Positions 1 through 7,350 of a DNA stretch of 27,740 bases are shown piece after piece; positions within the stretch are counted from its first letter, which is position 1, and every line of letters starts with the position of its first letter. The notes under the pieces were generated by a model. It was not told the origin of the DNA, made no database searches, and saw only the letters and a list, made by a program, of their open reading frames with translations. The translations under genes were made by a program, and so were the position numbers. Source of the stretch: Bacteroides sp. CAG:545 (GTDB lineage Bacteria > Bacteroidota > Bacteroidia > Bacteroidales > UBA932); the NCBI GenBank assembly GCA_000432515.1, contig HF995995.1, positions 48,121 through 75,860 of the forward strand, written 5' to 3'.

Positions 1-425
1 ATGGCATTCCTGATTCTGAGAATGGCACCGAAAGTGTTGGTCCTCAGCCTCATGTGAGCAACTGTTCTCAGATATTCGAGTGATGTGTCCTTTTTCTGAA
101 GAGGATATCTCATCGGATCGCATTCACCATAGACTTCTATGGCTTCAGCCTTGAGTTCCACGTGTTGGCCGCTTCCGATGGACTCCACGAGCTTGCCTCT
201 TACTGCAAGGCTGGCTCCTGTAGTGATCTTCTTGAGAAGGTCCTCGCTGAAATGTTCTGCTTCGGCTACTACCTGTATATTATTAATCGTGGAGCCGTCA
301 TTAAGTGCTATGAACTTGACTTGTTTGTTACCTCTTTTGGTCCTTACCCAACCTTTGGCAAGAACATCCTGTCCAGGCTGCATCTTGAGCAGCTCCTTGA
401 TTTTGGTTCTTGAAACTGTTTCCAT
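1..425 (-). CDS. asnS: Asparaginyl-tRNA synthetase, N-terminal part (cut by window edge)
   Basis: The reverse strand reads an open frame from an ATG at 425-423 to the window edge, about 141 residues with no stop. The protein starts METVSRTKIKELL and contains GWVRTKRGNKQVKFIALNDG, then LRTVAHMRLRTN near the break. These match the N-terminal OB-fold anticodon-binding domain of class IIb AsnRS and the start of the linker into the catalytic domain; the catalytic motifs lie outside the window. The enzyme charges tRNA-Asn with asparagine in the cytoplasm. The assignment to AsnRS rather than AspRS rests on the N-terminal domain and the EYLRTVAHMRLRTN segment. A strong Bacteroidota promoter lies just upstream and a terminator closes the preceding operon, so asnS appears to be its own transcription unit. 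Confidence 0.93.
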   Translation of the reverse strand, partial: METVSRTKIKELLKMQPGQDVLAKGWVRTKRGNKQVKFIALNDGSTINNIQVVAEAEHFSEDLLKKITTGASLAVRGKLVESIGSGQHVELKAEAIEVYGECDPMRYPLQKKDTSLEYLRTVAHMRLRTNTFGAILRIRNA

Positions 426-448
426 TTCTATGAAATAATATATTAGGG

Positions 449-480
449 CAAATATAGTCAAATCTCTCCCTATAAACAAA
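449..480 (-). promoter_or_regulatory. asnS promoter, perfect Bacteroidota -33/-7
   Basis: Read on the minus strand, TTTG (480-477) is followed by 20 bases and TATATTTG (456-449), an exact match to the Bacteroidota consensus TTTG-N19-21-TAnnTTTG. Transcription would begin around 441-443, giving a leader of about 17 bases before the asnS ATG. The TTTG lies inside the T-tract of the upstream terminator. Confidence 0.75.
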
Positions 481-514
481 AAATTGAGCACCTCGATTTC
501 GAGATGCTCAATTT
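471..514 (-). terminator. Rho-independent terminator of the ExbB/ExbD cluster
   Basis: Bases 481-490 pair with 505-514 (10 bp). After one mismatch, CTCG 492-495 pairs with CGAG 500-503, leaving a 4-base loop. On the minus strand the stem is followed by a T-rich run (TTTTTTGTTT), a classical intrinsic terminator 24 bases after the last exbD stop. Confidence 0.88.
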
Positions 515-537
515 TCAAGTTATAATCAAAGGGACTT

Positions 538-1002
538 TTATTCAGTTCTGCGTGCCTGATACATAATCTTCAGGGCTGAGCAGCGTCTGAGTTCCTGTTT
601 GATGTCTGTTACAATACCCATTCTGACGTCCTGATCGACTTTAAGAACAGTGTTCATAAATTGACGGTCAGCCTCTGACATGGCGTCACGCTCTGCAGCG
701 ATGAAGTCACGGATGTCAGTTACTGTCTTGAATGAGTCGTTCAGCTGGATACGTGCGTCAGTACCATACTTTGCCTGGAGGTTCCTCGTAGGAGGACCTA
801 CATTGATGTATGATGCAAGATCTTTTCTTTCCAGTTTGACAACTTCTGAAGCCTCAGGAAGTTTTACCATAACCTTGTCTTCAGTACTTCTGAGCTGTGT
901 TGTCACCATGAAGAAGAACAAGAGCATGAACACAATATCGGAAAGTGAACCTGAGGTAATGCCCGGGGTTTCTTTTTTCTCGTCTTTACGAAATTTTGAC
1001 AT
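538..1002 (-). CDS. exbD: ExbD/TolR-family biopolymer transport protein (second copy)
   Basis: This 154-residue protein has a short charged N-terminus, one membrane segment at about residues 20-38 and a periplasmic domain. The motif SLSDIVFMLLFFF carries the conserved membrane Asp (D22) that ExbD/TolR proteins use for proton flow. ExbD works with ExbB to couple the proton motive force to TonB-type outer-membrane transport; which partner it serves here cannot be told. It is the last gene of a four-gene minus-strand cluster, 17 bases after the other exbD and followed by a terminator. It differs strongly in length and sequence from its neighbour, so the two are paralogues with likely distinct roles. 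Confidence 0.9.
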   Translation of the reverse strand: MSKFRKDEKKETPGITSGSLSDIVFMLLFFFMVTTQLRSTEDKVMVKLPEASEVVKLERKDLASYINVGPPTRNLQAKYGTDARIQLNDSFKTVTDIRDFIAAERDAMSEADRQFMNTVLKVDQDVRMGIVTDIKQELRRCSALKIMYQARRTE

Positions 1003-1019
1003 ATTCCTATTCCTCCAAA

Positions 1020-1592
1020 TTATTTACCAACGTTCTTAGGCTCTGCCTCGGAAATGTTCTGAGGTATGCACTTCTTGACAATGGTCTGCTGATCCTCGGT
1101 GAGGTTCAGGAAAGGCTTTCCGTAGTTCGCTTTAGAGAATTCATCACGAAGTTCATTGACTGCTTTTACGAGCTCGTTCTGAACTGCGATGTATGCCCTG
1201 TAACTTGTACCACGGTCGTTCTGAAGTGAGATCACGCCCTTGGAGACAGGATAGCTGCCATATCCTTCGATATCGGTAGGTATTCTCTCCGGCAAAGTCG
1301 GATCGTTAGCCGGGTTGGTAAGGAAAATCTTGATCTTGTCTTTGAGCTGGCTGACTACCATTGGTTCAGTGCCGGCCATAATCCTGTCCTGAGAGTTGAT
1401 CTTCACGGTGATGAGGTTTCTCTTGTTCACCTTCTGGTCTTCAACTTTCTGGTTCGGATCCGGCATAGGCGGAAGACGACGCTGGAGACCTGTCTGTGTT
1501 CCCATAGTAGTAGTCATGAGGAAGTAGCACAGAAGCAGGAACGCGATGTCTGCCGTAGAGCTTGTGTTAAGAGCAGGAGTCTTTTTAGCCAT
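1020..1592 (-). CDS. exbD: ExbD/TolR-family biopolymer transport protein (first copy)
   Basis: This 190-residue protein opens with MAKKTPALNTSSTADIAFLL, a single membrane anchor with the conserved Asp at residue 15, followed by a periplasmic domain longer than a usual ExbD (about 140 residues). It belongs to the ExbD/TolR family and should form the inner-membrane energy-transducing complex with the ExbB-like protein encoded at 2059-2859. It lies 8 bases after the four-helix membrane protein gene and 17 bases before the second exbD, so all four are probably co-transcribed. Paired, unequal exbD genes behind one exbB are common in Bacteroidota. Confidence 0.9.
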   Translation of the reverse strand: MAKKTPALNTSSTADIAFLLLCYFLMTTTMGTQTGLQRRLPPMPDPNQKVEDQKVNKRNLITVKINSQDRIMAGTEPMVVSQLKDKIKIFLTNPANDPTLPERIPTDIEGYGSYPVSKGVISLQNDRGTSYRAYIAVQNELVKAVNELRDEFSKANYGKPFLNLTEDQQTIVKKCIPQNISEAEPKNVGK

Positions 1593-1600
1593 ATCCCAAA

Positions 1601-2047
1601 TTATTTATTACGTACTGCACCCACGATTTCGCCGAAGATGATGGCAAGTACAGCCAGAGCACCTGCGAAAGCTACAATGTAGAGAACAGTGTCAGTAAAC
1701 TTAAGTGTACCTGCACCTGGCTGCTCGAGCAGACCGATAGCAGGGCTGGCTGGAGCAAGGGCGTATGCGATTCCGCAGATAGCCGCTGCTACGACTACAC
1801 CGATCCCGATCCTTACGATGGATTTAGGATCATTTGCTATTGCGACACCAACTCCGAAGACAACTGCGAAAGCCGCAGCTATTCCGATGATAATGTAGCA
1901 CCAGCAGACAAGTGCATTTACTGTACCGTTGTCACCCTGTGCGGCGCTGGTAGGGAAGCCCTTTACCATGCCCCATACGAGGATGCCGACACTGACAGCA
2001 AAAAGCAGCCACATCAGCCATTTGAATATTTTATTGATGTTTTTCAT
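1601..2047 (-). CDS. Four-helix membrane protein of the ExbB/ExbD cluster, function unknown
   Basis: This 148-residue protein is almost entirely hydrophobic, with membrane segments at about residues 9-29, 44-70, 77-98 and 117-142 and a short loop containing a QGDNGT stretch between the first two. No catalytic motif is visible. It sits between exbB and the first exbD with gaps of 11 and 8 bases. That position suggests an accessory subunit of the energy-transducing complex, but this is inference from context. Similar small membrane proteins occur at this position in Bacteroidota clusters; I do not know an experimentally assigned function. Confidence 0.85.
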   Translation of the reverse strand: MKNINKIFKWLMWLLFAVSVGILVWGMVKGFPTSAAQGDNGTVNALVCWCYIIIGIAAAFAVVFGVGVAIANDPKSIVRIGIGVVVAAAICGIAYALAPASPAIGLLEQPGAGTLKFTDTVLYIVAFAGALAVLAIIFGEIVGAVRNK

Positions 2048-2058
2048 TATGAAAATCC

Positions 2059-2859
2059 TTATTTAGTCTTTGCAGCGAATTTTGTGAGAACGTCAACGAA
2101 AGAGATTGAAGAGTCTTCCATATCAGTTGTGAGTGATTCGATTCTGGTGAGAATGTAGTTATAGAACACCTGAAGAATCATAGCTACGATAAGACCGAAC
2201 ACTGTGGTGATGAGGGCGACCTTCATACCTCCAGCGACAACGTTAGGAGAAATGTCACCTGCTGCCTGGATAGCATCGAATGCCTGGATCATACCGACAA
2301 CTGTTCCCAAGAATCCGAGAGATGGAGCGAGGGCGATGAAAAGAGAGATCCAAGTCATGCCGTCTTCCATGAGGCTCATCTGAACTGAACCATAAGAAAC
2401 GATGGTCTTCTCGACAACATCTACACCCTCCTCATAACGGAGAAGGCCCTGATAGAAAATGCTTGCAACAGGACCACGGGTCTCACGGCAAACATCTTTA
2501 GCTGCCTCGATACCGCCTTCTGCAAGGGCTGCTTCAACTTTAGCGACGAGTTTCTTGGTGTTTGTCTTTGCAAATGTCAAATAAAGAATTCTCTCAATGC
2601 AAAGAGCGAGACCAAGTACAAGACAGAGAGCGATAGGAGCCATCCAGAGAGGACCACCCTCGATGAACTTTGTCTTGAGCTGCTGATGAAGAGGAACTTC
2701 AGGAGCGTTGGCTGTAAGAGCAGCCAGATCGTTAGCTGGAGCTGCAGCCTCTGTTGCAGCAGGCTCAGCTGCGTCTGCTGCCTGTTCCTGAGCAGCTGCG
2801 AAGTTTGCAGATACGGCCATAATGCCGGCTACTGCCAAAAACATGAAAAACTTTTTCAT
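2059..2859 (-). CDS. exbB: ExbB/TolQ/MotA-family proton channel protein
   Basis: This 266-residue protein has a signal-peptide-like or membrane N-terminus (MKKFFMFLAVAGIMAVSANF), an Ala-rich linker at about 22-55, and three membrane segments at about 70-93, 168-191 and 209-235. The motif APSLGFLGTVVGMIQAF is the conserved signature of MotA/TolQ/ExbB channel proteins. The N-terminal extension with a cleavable-looking signal is typical of Bacteroidota ExbB. It forms the proton channel with ExbD. It is first in a four-gene cluster; the 123 bases upstream hold only a weak -7-like box (TATATTGT at 2932-2925) and no convincing -33. Confidence 0.92.
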   Translation of the reverse strand: MKKFFMFLAVAGIMAVSANFAAAQEQAADAAEPAATEAAAPANDLAALTANAPEVPLHQQLKTKFIEGGPLWMAPIALCLVLGLALCIERILYLTFAKTNTKKLVAKVEAALAEGGIEAAKDVCRETRGPVASIFYQGLLRYEEGVDVVEKTIVSYGSVQMSLMEDGMTWISLFIALAPSLGFLGTVVGMIQAFDAIQAAGDISPNVVAGGMKVALITTVFGLIVAMILQVFYNYILTRIESLTTDMEDSSISFVDVLTKFAAKTK

Positions 2860-2982
2860 AATTGTTTTTGTGTGTTTGAATAATTAAGTATTAATGTTTA
2901 TAAAATTTCATAATTGATTGGGGCACAATATACCTTGCCGAAATCCGTTGCAATTTAGCAATTTATTTTCATTTGGCAATAG

Positions 2983-4038
2983 TTATTCGGATATTTCTCC
3001 TTTCAGATTGTGGCCCATCATGGACCTCACCCACTCATTGTCAGGACTTTTTCCCATCAGGTAGAACAGTTTTGCGAGCGCGCTTTCGGTAGTCAGGTCG
3101 CTGCCGTTTATGACGCCACGTTCCTCGAGATGCTTTCCGTTCGCATAGATGTTCATGTTGACGTTGCCCGCAAGGCATTGAGTCACATTGACTATGATCT
3201 TGTCCATCCGCTGGGCCTCCTCCAGAATATCGAGGAACCATTTGCAGGAAGGAGCGTTTCCGGAGCCGTAGGTTTCCATTATGACAGCCCTTGTCTCCTC
3301 TCCGCAGATGATGTTCCTCACAACCTGAGGAGTGATTCCCGGATGGAGTTTCAATATTGAGACCCGTGTGTCCAGATTCGTGTTTATGGTCAGGCTCTGA
3401 TACCAGTCGTTCGGCCTCCGGATATATTCAGTGTTGTATCTGATGCTGATGCCGGCTTCTGCAAGAGGTGGAAAATTCGGGGACTGGAATGCCCGGAACC
3501 CTTCGGAATTGACCTTCGTGGCACGGTTTCCCCTGATCAGCATTGACGCGAAACATACGCATACTTCCGGCACTTCAGGGTGTCCGGAACTGTTCTTCGC
3601 GGAGGCGATTTCCACGGCGGAAATCAGATTTTCCCTGCCGTCTGTTCTCGGAACACCGATCGGAAGCTGACTTCCCGTGAATACGACCGGCTTGGTGAGT
3701 CCGTCCAGCATAAAGCTCAATGCTGAGGCCGAGTAGGCCATGGTGTCGGTGCCGTGAAGCACGATGAAGCCGTCATAGTCATCATACCTTTCCTTTATAA
3801 GAGATGCCAGTTTTACCCACAGGGTAGGTTCCACATCGGATGAATCTATCGGCGGTTCGAAGGAAAAACTGTCGATTTTTACGGCGAACTTGCCGATTTC
3901 AGGTACTTCGTCAAGTATCTGGCGGAAGTCGAACGGCTTGAGCGTCAAGTCATTGACATCCTGTTTCATTCCTATCGTGCCGCCCGTGTAGATGAGCAGC
4001 AATGACGTTTTCCTGTGATTTGCGTGTTTGTTTTCCAT
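2983..4038 (-). CDS. ansA: Type I (cytoplasmic) L-asparaginase
   Basis: This 351-residue protein carries both signatures of bacterial asparaginases. IYTGGTIGM lies at about residues 16-24, with the likely nucleophile Thr21. LHGTDTMAYSAS lies at about 94-105, with Thr97 and Asp98. It lacks a signal peptide, and its length fits the cytoplasmic AnsA type, which hydrolyses asparagine to aspartate and ammonia. The ATG lies 2 bases after the tatD stop, so it is translationally linked to tatD and probably belongs to the dprA-tatD-ansA cluster. No convincing terminator was seen in the 123-base gap to exbB. Confidence 0.93.
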   Translation of the reverse strand: MENKHANHRKTSLLLIYTGGTIGMKQDVNDLTLKPFDFRQILDEVPEIGKFAVKIDSFSFEPPIDSSDVEPTLWVKLASLIKERYDDYDGFIVLHGTDTMAYSASALSFMLDGLTKPVVFTGSQLPIGVPRTDGRENLISAVEIASAKNSSGHPEVPEVCVCFASMLIRGNRATKVNSEGFRAFQSPNFPPLAEAGISIRYNTEYIRRPNDWYQSLTINTNLDTRVSILKLHPGITPQVVRNIICGEETRAVIMETYGSGNAPSCKWFLDILEEAQRMDKIIVNVTQCLAGNVNMNIYANGKHLEERGVINGSDLTTESALAKLFYLMGKSPDNEWVRSMMGHNLKGEISE

Positions 4039-4040
4039 AA

Positions 4041-4838
4041 TCAGTCTAAGCTTATGTGGAACAGTCTGCAGGCATTTTCCGTGGTGGTTTCCGCAACCTC
4101 GTCTATGCCTATGCCTTTCAGTTCGGCGATTTTCTCTGCAATATGCGGAATATATGAACTTTCGTTTCTCTTGCCCCTGTAAGGCACCGGAGTAAGGTAC
4201 GGTGCGTCTGTCTCCAGCAGGATGTGGTCCAGAGGAATGTGCTTTACGGATTCAGCGACACCTGCGTTCCGGAAGGTGACCACGCCGCCGATTCCCACCA
4301 GCCAGTCTCCATATTTCTGAAGCCGGAAGAATGTCTCCTTGCTTCCGCTGAAAGCGTGCATGTTGCCTTGTATCCTCAGCCCCTTGCATTCCTCCAGTAC
4401 GGAGAAAAAGTCCTCTGTGGCATCTCTTTCATGAATATTGACAGGCAGATTCAGTTTGGACGCAAGTTCCAGCTGTGCCTTCAGGGCGCGTTTCTGGATT
4501 TGGGCAGTGTCCTTGGAGTAATGGTAATCCAGACCGATTTCGCCGATTGCTATGACTCCGTGGGCCAATGCAGCCTTTTCCACCGCCTCCACCTCGCTTT
4601 CCCAGTCTTCTTTTACGGAGCCAGGATAGAGGCCTGCCATATTCTTGAGCACATCAGGGAACCTTTTCCCGAGATCGAACATGCGCTGTCTCTCGGAACT
4701 GTCCACGTCCGGCTGGAAAATCAGTCCTACGCCGGCTTCAAGTGCCCGTGAGATGACTTGCTCCTCCTCCCCGTCGAAGGCTTCATCGTATATGTGTGCG
4801 TGCGTGTCTATGTATTTTACCATCATTGTCTTCACCAT
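4041..4838 (-). CDS. tatD: TatD-family metal-dependent hydrolase (DNase)
   Basis: The protein begins MVKTMMVKYIDTHAHIYDEA. The first HxH metal ligands (DTHAH), GEIGLDYHY, NIHERD and LETDAPYLTP are the ordered metal-binding motifs of TatD-type hydrolases in the amidohydrolase superfamily, which act as cytoplasmic deoxyribonucleases. The frame is open upstream to a TTG at 4850, but family members start close to the DTHAH motif. ATG codons at 4838, 4826 and 4823 are all possible; 4838 is given here, and 4826 or 4823 would leave a more usual leader after the promoter at 4848-4878. It lies between dprA and ansA. Confidence 0.93.
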   Translation of the reverse strand: MVKTMMVKYIDTHAHIYDEAFDGEEEQVISRALEAGVGLIFQPDVDSSERQRMFDLGKRFPDVLKNMAGLYPGSVKEDWESEVEAVEKAALAHGVIAIGEIGLDYHYSKDTAQIQKRALKAQLELASKLNLPVNIHERDATEDFFSVLEECKGLRIQGNMHAFSGSKETFFRLQKYGDWLVGIGGVVTFRNAGVAESVKHIPLDHILLETDAPYLTPVPYRGKRNESSYIPHIAEKIAELKGIGIDEVAETTTENACRLFHISLD

Positions 4839-4847
4839 CAAACTCTG

Positions 4848-4878
4848 CAAAGATAGGAAAAGCCGTGATAAAAGGAAA
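4848..4878 (-). promoter_or_regulatory. Candidate internal promoter for tatD-ansA
   Basis: In the short gap after the dprA stop the minus strand reads TTTC (4878-4875), 19 bases, then TATCTTTG (4855-4848). The -7 box is exact and the -33 box has one mismatch. It would start a transcript just ahead of the tatD ATG cluster, allowing tatD-ansA expression independent of dprA. Sequence match only. Confidence 0.45.
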
Positions 4879-4883
4879 GCGGT

Positions 4884-6056
4884 TCACAGGATTTCCGGAT
4901 TCACGGAACACCTCTGCAGGAGATCCGTGACAATGATGCCGTCGCAGACCATCTTGCCGATGTACTCGGCCATCTTGCTGTACGGAATGTCCGTGAACGA
5001 GCATAACTCCTCCGGAAGAATATCCCTGTTCTGCCTGACAATATCCGCGATTACCGACATTCTCTCCGCTTCTTCCCCGCCTTCGCTTTCCAGGTATTTC
5101 TGATAGACCAATGATTTGATGTCACTGGCTTTGCCCTTTCCCGCGCTCCCGAACCCGAGTGACTCCACGAACTCGTCAATATCATTGACTATTTCAGCCA
5201 TATGGCTCTTTATCAGAGAATTGCATCCTGCCGAGCACGGATCGTCCAGTCTTCCCGGTACAGCATAAACTTCCCGGTTATAGGAATTTGCGAGCCTGCA
5301 CGTCATGAGTCCGCCGCCCTTCGATTTGGACTCTATCAATATGGTCATCCTGCTTATCCCGGCGATTATCCTGTTCCGTCTCAGGAAATTTATGGCTTTC
5401 GGAACCGTGCCCGGAGGGTAATCCGTAATCAGTCCGCTATGTGGAGCCTTGCAGATCCTTTCCGCTGCCCATCCATGCCTGAAAGGATAGACTTCCTCGA
5501 TACCGGTAGCCATAACTGACAATGTCGGGAGTCCGCCCTCCAATGCCGCAGTCTGCGCCGTTATATCCGTGCCGATAGCCAATCCGCTGACAATCATTGG
5601 CTTGACCCCTGCACGGGCCAATGCCTTGACCAGTCTGATGCATATTTCCTTTCCGTAGCTGCTGATGTCCCTGGTCCCGACTATGGCGACTGCGGGGCCG
5701 TAACCGAATACTTCTTCCGGAGAACTGTCACTCTTGAGATATAATCCGATGGGCGGGTCCTCGCAGTCTTTCAGAAGAGCCGGGTATCTGTCGTCGTCAA
5801 TGCAGATGAACCTGTCGCCTCTCCCCAGCAGGTCTTCCATTTCCCTGAATGCCTCACCCAGCACCTTGTCATTGATCTGACTGAGATGGACGGAGCTTTT
5901 TCCGAGCAATGCCGACAGTTCCTCCCTGCAGGCGCGGAAAACTCCCGCCGCTCCTGAAAAATGCTCTGTCAGAAGAGCCCCTGTCTTCGGAGAGAATCCG
6001 AAAATTCTGTTCAATGCGCACCACGGTGCCAATTCTTCCGGTTTTTCGTACTTCAT
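4884..6056 (-). CDS. dprA: DNA-processing protein DprA/Smf
   Basis: This 390-residue protein has an N-terminal helical region (about 1-80), a Rossmann-like DprA core with AIVGTRD (about 124-130), SGLAIGTD (about 157-164) and RRNRIIAGIS (about 226-235), and a C-terminal winged-helix-like domain (about 315-385). DprA loads RecA onto incoming single-stranded DNA in natural transformation; in non-competent bacteria its role is less clear. The length is usual for the three-domain form. It is preceded by its own promoter just after the queA terminator and followed 45 bases on by tatD. Confidence 0.93.
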   Translation of the reverse strand: MKYEKPEELAPWCALNRIFGFSPKTGALLTEHFSGAAGVFRACREELSALLGKSSVHLSQINDKVLGEAFREMEDLLGRGDRFICIDDDRYPALLKDCEDPPIGLYLKSDSSPEEVFGYGPAVAIVGTRDISSYGKEICIRLVKALARAGVKPMIVSGLAIGTDITAQTAALEGGLPTLSVMATGIEEVYPFRHGWAAERICKAPHSGLITDYPPGTVPKAINFLRRNRIIAGISRMTILIESKSKGGGLMTCRLANSYNREVYAVPGRLDDPCSAGCNSLIKSHMAEIVNDIDEFVESLGFGSAGKGKASDIKSLVYQKYLESEGGEEAERMSVIADIVRQNRDILPEELCSFTDIPYSKMAEYIGKMVCDGIIVTDLLQRCSVNPEIL

Positions 6057-6075
6057 AGTGTGATACGGTTTTCTC

Positions 6076-6108
6076 CAAAGTTATGAATGTCCGCGCACAA
6101 CAGACAAA
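6076..6108 (-). promoter_or_regulatory. dprA promoter, perfect Bacteroidota -33/-7
   Basis: On the minus strand TTTG (6108-6105) is followed by 21 bases and TAACTTTG (6083-6076), an exact consensus match. The start would be about 12 bases ahead of the dprA ATG. The TTTG is the distal end of the queA terminator T-tract. Confidence 0.72.
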
Positions 6109-6140
6109 AAAAAGTGGCCTTCCCACATCGGGAAAGCCAC
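6106..6140 (-). terminator. Rho-independent terminator of queA
   Basis: Bases 6114-6124 pair with 6130-6140: an 11-base stem with one G-T or A-C type mismatch and a 5-base loop. On the minus strand the stem is followed by eight T residues (6113-6106). It lies 57 bases downstream of the queA stop. Confidence 0.88.
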
Positions 6141-6196
6141 AAATTTTTACGATTCTTAAATTTTGCAGATAATTTTTAAATCCGGATTTACGATTT

Positions 6197-7249
6197 TTAA
6201 ATTATCAGCAGCGCGTCACCATAAGGTCCGAACTTGTATTTTTCCTCAAGCGCGGTCTCGTAGGCCTTTTTCACCAAGTCATATCCGCCGAAAGCTGCAA
6301 CTGCCATAAGCATTGTCGAGCCCGGAAGATGGAAATTGGAAACGATGGCATCAGGTATCGCGAATCTGTACGGAGGGAAAATGAACTTGTTGGTCCATCC
6401 GTCATAAGGCTGCACCTCGTCATTTGTGGTGACGTAAGTCTCGAGTCCACGCATCACAGTCACGCCCACAGCCAGTACCTTGTGGCCTTCACGCTTGGTC
6501 TTGTTGATGATTTCGACAGCCTCAGGAGTGATGATCAGCCTTTCGGAATCCATCTTGTGCTTGGAAAGGTCTTCCACATCCACCTTGCGGAAGTAGCCGA
6601 TGCCCATGTGCTCCGTGATGAAGGCTTTGTTTATGTCCTTGAGAATCATCATATTGAACAGCTCGCGGCTGAAGTGCAGACCGGCCGCAGGAGCCGATAC
6701 GGCGCCTTCGTGAGCGGCGAATATGGTCTGGTAATTCACCTTGTCCTCAGGCGTGGCTTTCTCCTTTACCCATTTCGGGACAGGAGTTTCTCCCAATGAG
6801 AACAATGTCTGCTTGAAGTCCTCGTACTTGCCGTCGTAGAGGAAACGGAGAGTCCTTCCGCGTGAAGTGGTATTGTCAATGACTTCTGCGACAAGGCTGT
6901 TGTCTCCGAAGTACAGTTTGTTTCCTATCCTTATTTTTCTTGCAGGTTCCACGATAACGTCCCACAGACGCTGCTCCTTGTTCAGTTCCCTCAGAAGGAA
7001 CACTTCGATGTCGGCCTCAGTTTTCTCTTTCTTGCCGAGAAGTCTTGCGGGAAAAACCTTTGTATCGTTGAGCACGAACGTGTCACCCTTTCCGAAATAA
7101 TCTGTAATGTCCTTGAATATCTTGTGCTCTATCTCTCCAGTGTCTTTGTGGAGGACCATCATTCGGCACTCGTCGCGCCATTTTCCCGTGGGCTCGTGCG
7201 CAATGTCATTCTTCAACGACACGGGAAATTGAAACTGTGATAATTTCAT
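6197..7249 (-). CDS. queA: S-adenosylmethionine:tRNA ribosyltransferase-isomerase
   Basis: This 350-residue protein shows the QueA landmarks in order: an N-terminal PxxLxxDIAxxP-type segment, NDTKVFPARLLGKK (about 82-95), YQTIFAAHEGAVSAPAAGLHF (about 173-193, shortened here to its key GAVSAPAAGLHF), and a C-terminal YDGW...NKFIFPPY region with NFHLPGSTM. It transfers and rearranges the ribosyl group of SAM onto preQ1 in tRNA to make epoxyqueuosine. The length is normal. It is a single-gene unit with its own terminator, divergent from the NUDIX gene. A weak promoter (CTTG 7296-7293, 20 bases, ATAGTTTG 7272-7265) lies upstream. Confidence 0.95.
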   Translation of the reverse strand: MKLSQFQFPVSLKNDIAHEPTGKWRDECRMMVLHKDTGEIEHKIFKDITDYFGKGDTFVLNDTKVFPARLLGKKEKTEADIEVFLLRELNKEQRLWDVIVEPARKIRIGNKLYFGDNSLVAEVIDNTTSRGRTLRFLYDGKYEDFKQTLFSLGETPVPKWVKEKATPEDKVNYQTIFAAHEGAVSAPAAGLHFSRELFNMMILKDINKAFITEHMGIGYFRKVDVEDLSKHKMDSERLIITPEAVEIINKTKREGHKVLAVGVTVMRGLETYVTTNDEVQPYDGWTNKFIFPPYRFAIPDAIVSNFHLPGSTMLMAVAAFGGYDLVKKAYETALEEKYKFGPYGDALLII

Positions 7250-7300
7250 CTTCTTTAATTAAGTCAAACTATGATTATATACGAAAAAAAATCAAGTTTG

Positions 7301-7332
7301 TTTCAGATGACATCATCTTTTTTGTAAGTTTG
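7301..7332 (+). promoter_or_regulatory. Candidate promoter of the NUDIX gene
   Basis: TTTC (7301-7304), 20 bases, then TAAGTTTG (7325-7332). The -7 box is exact and the -33 box has one mismatch. The start would lie about 12 bases ahead of the ATG at 7351. The 101-base gap to queA also holds the weaker minus-strand candidate, so the two genes are divergently transcribed. Confidence 0.5.
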
Positions 7333-7350
7333 TAAGACAGTTCAGATATT

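Noticed and set aside
139..438. Plus-strand frames over the left end
   Set aside because: The minus strand encodes the AsnRS N-terminal domain there.
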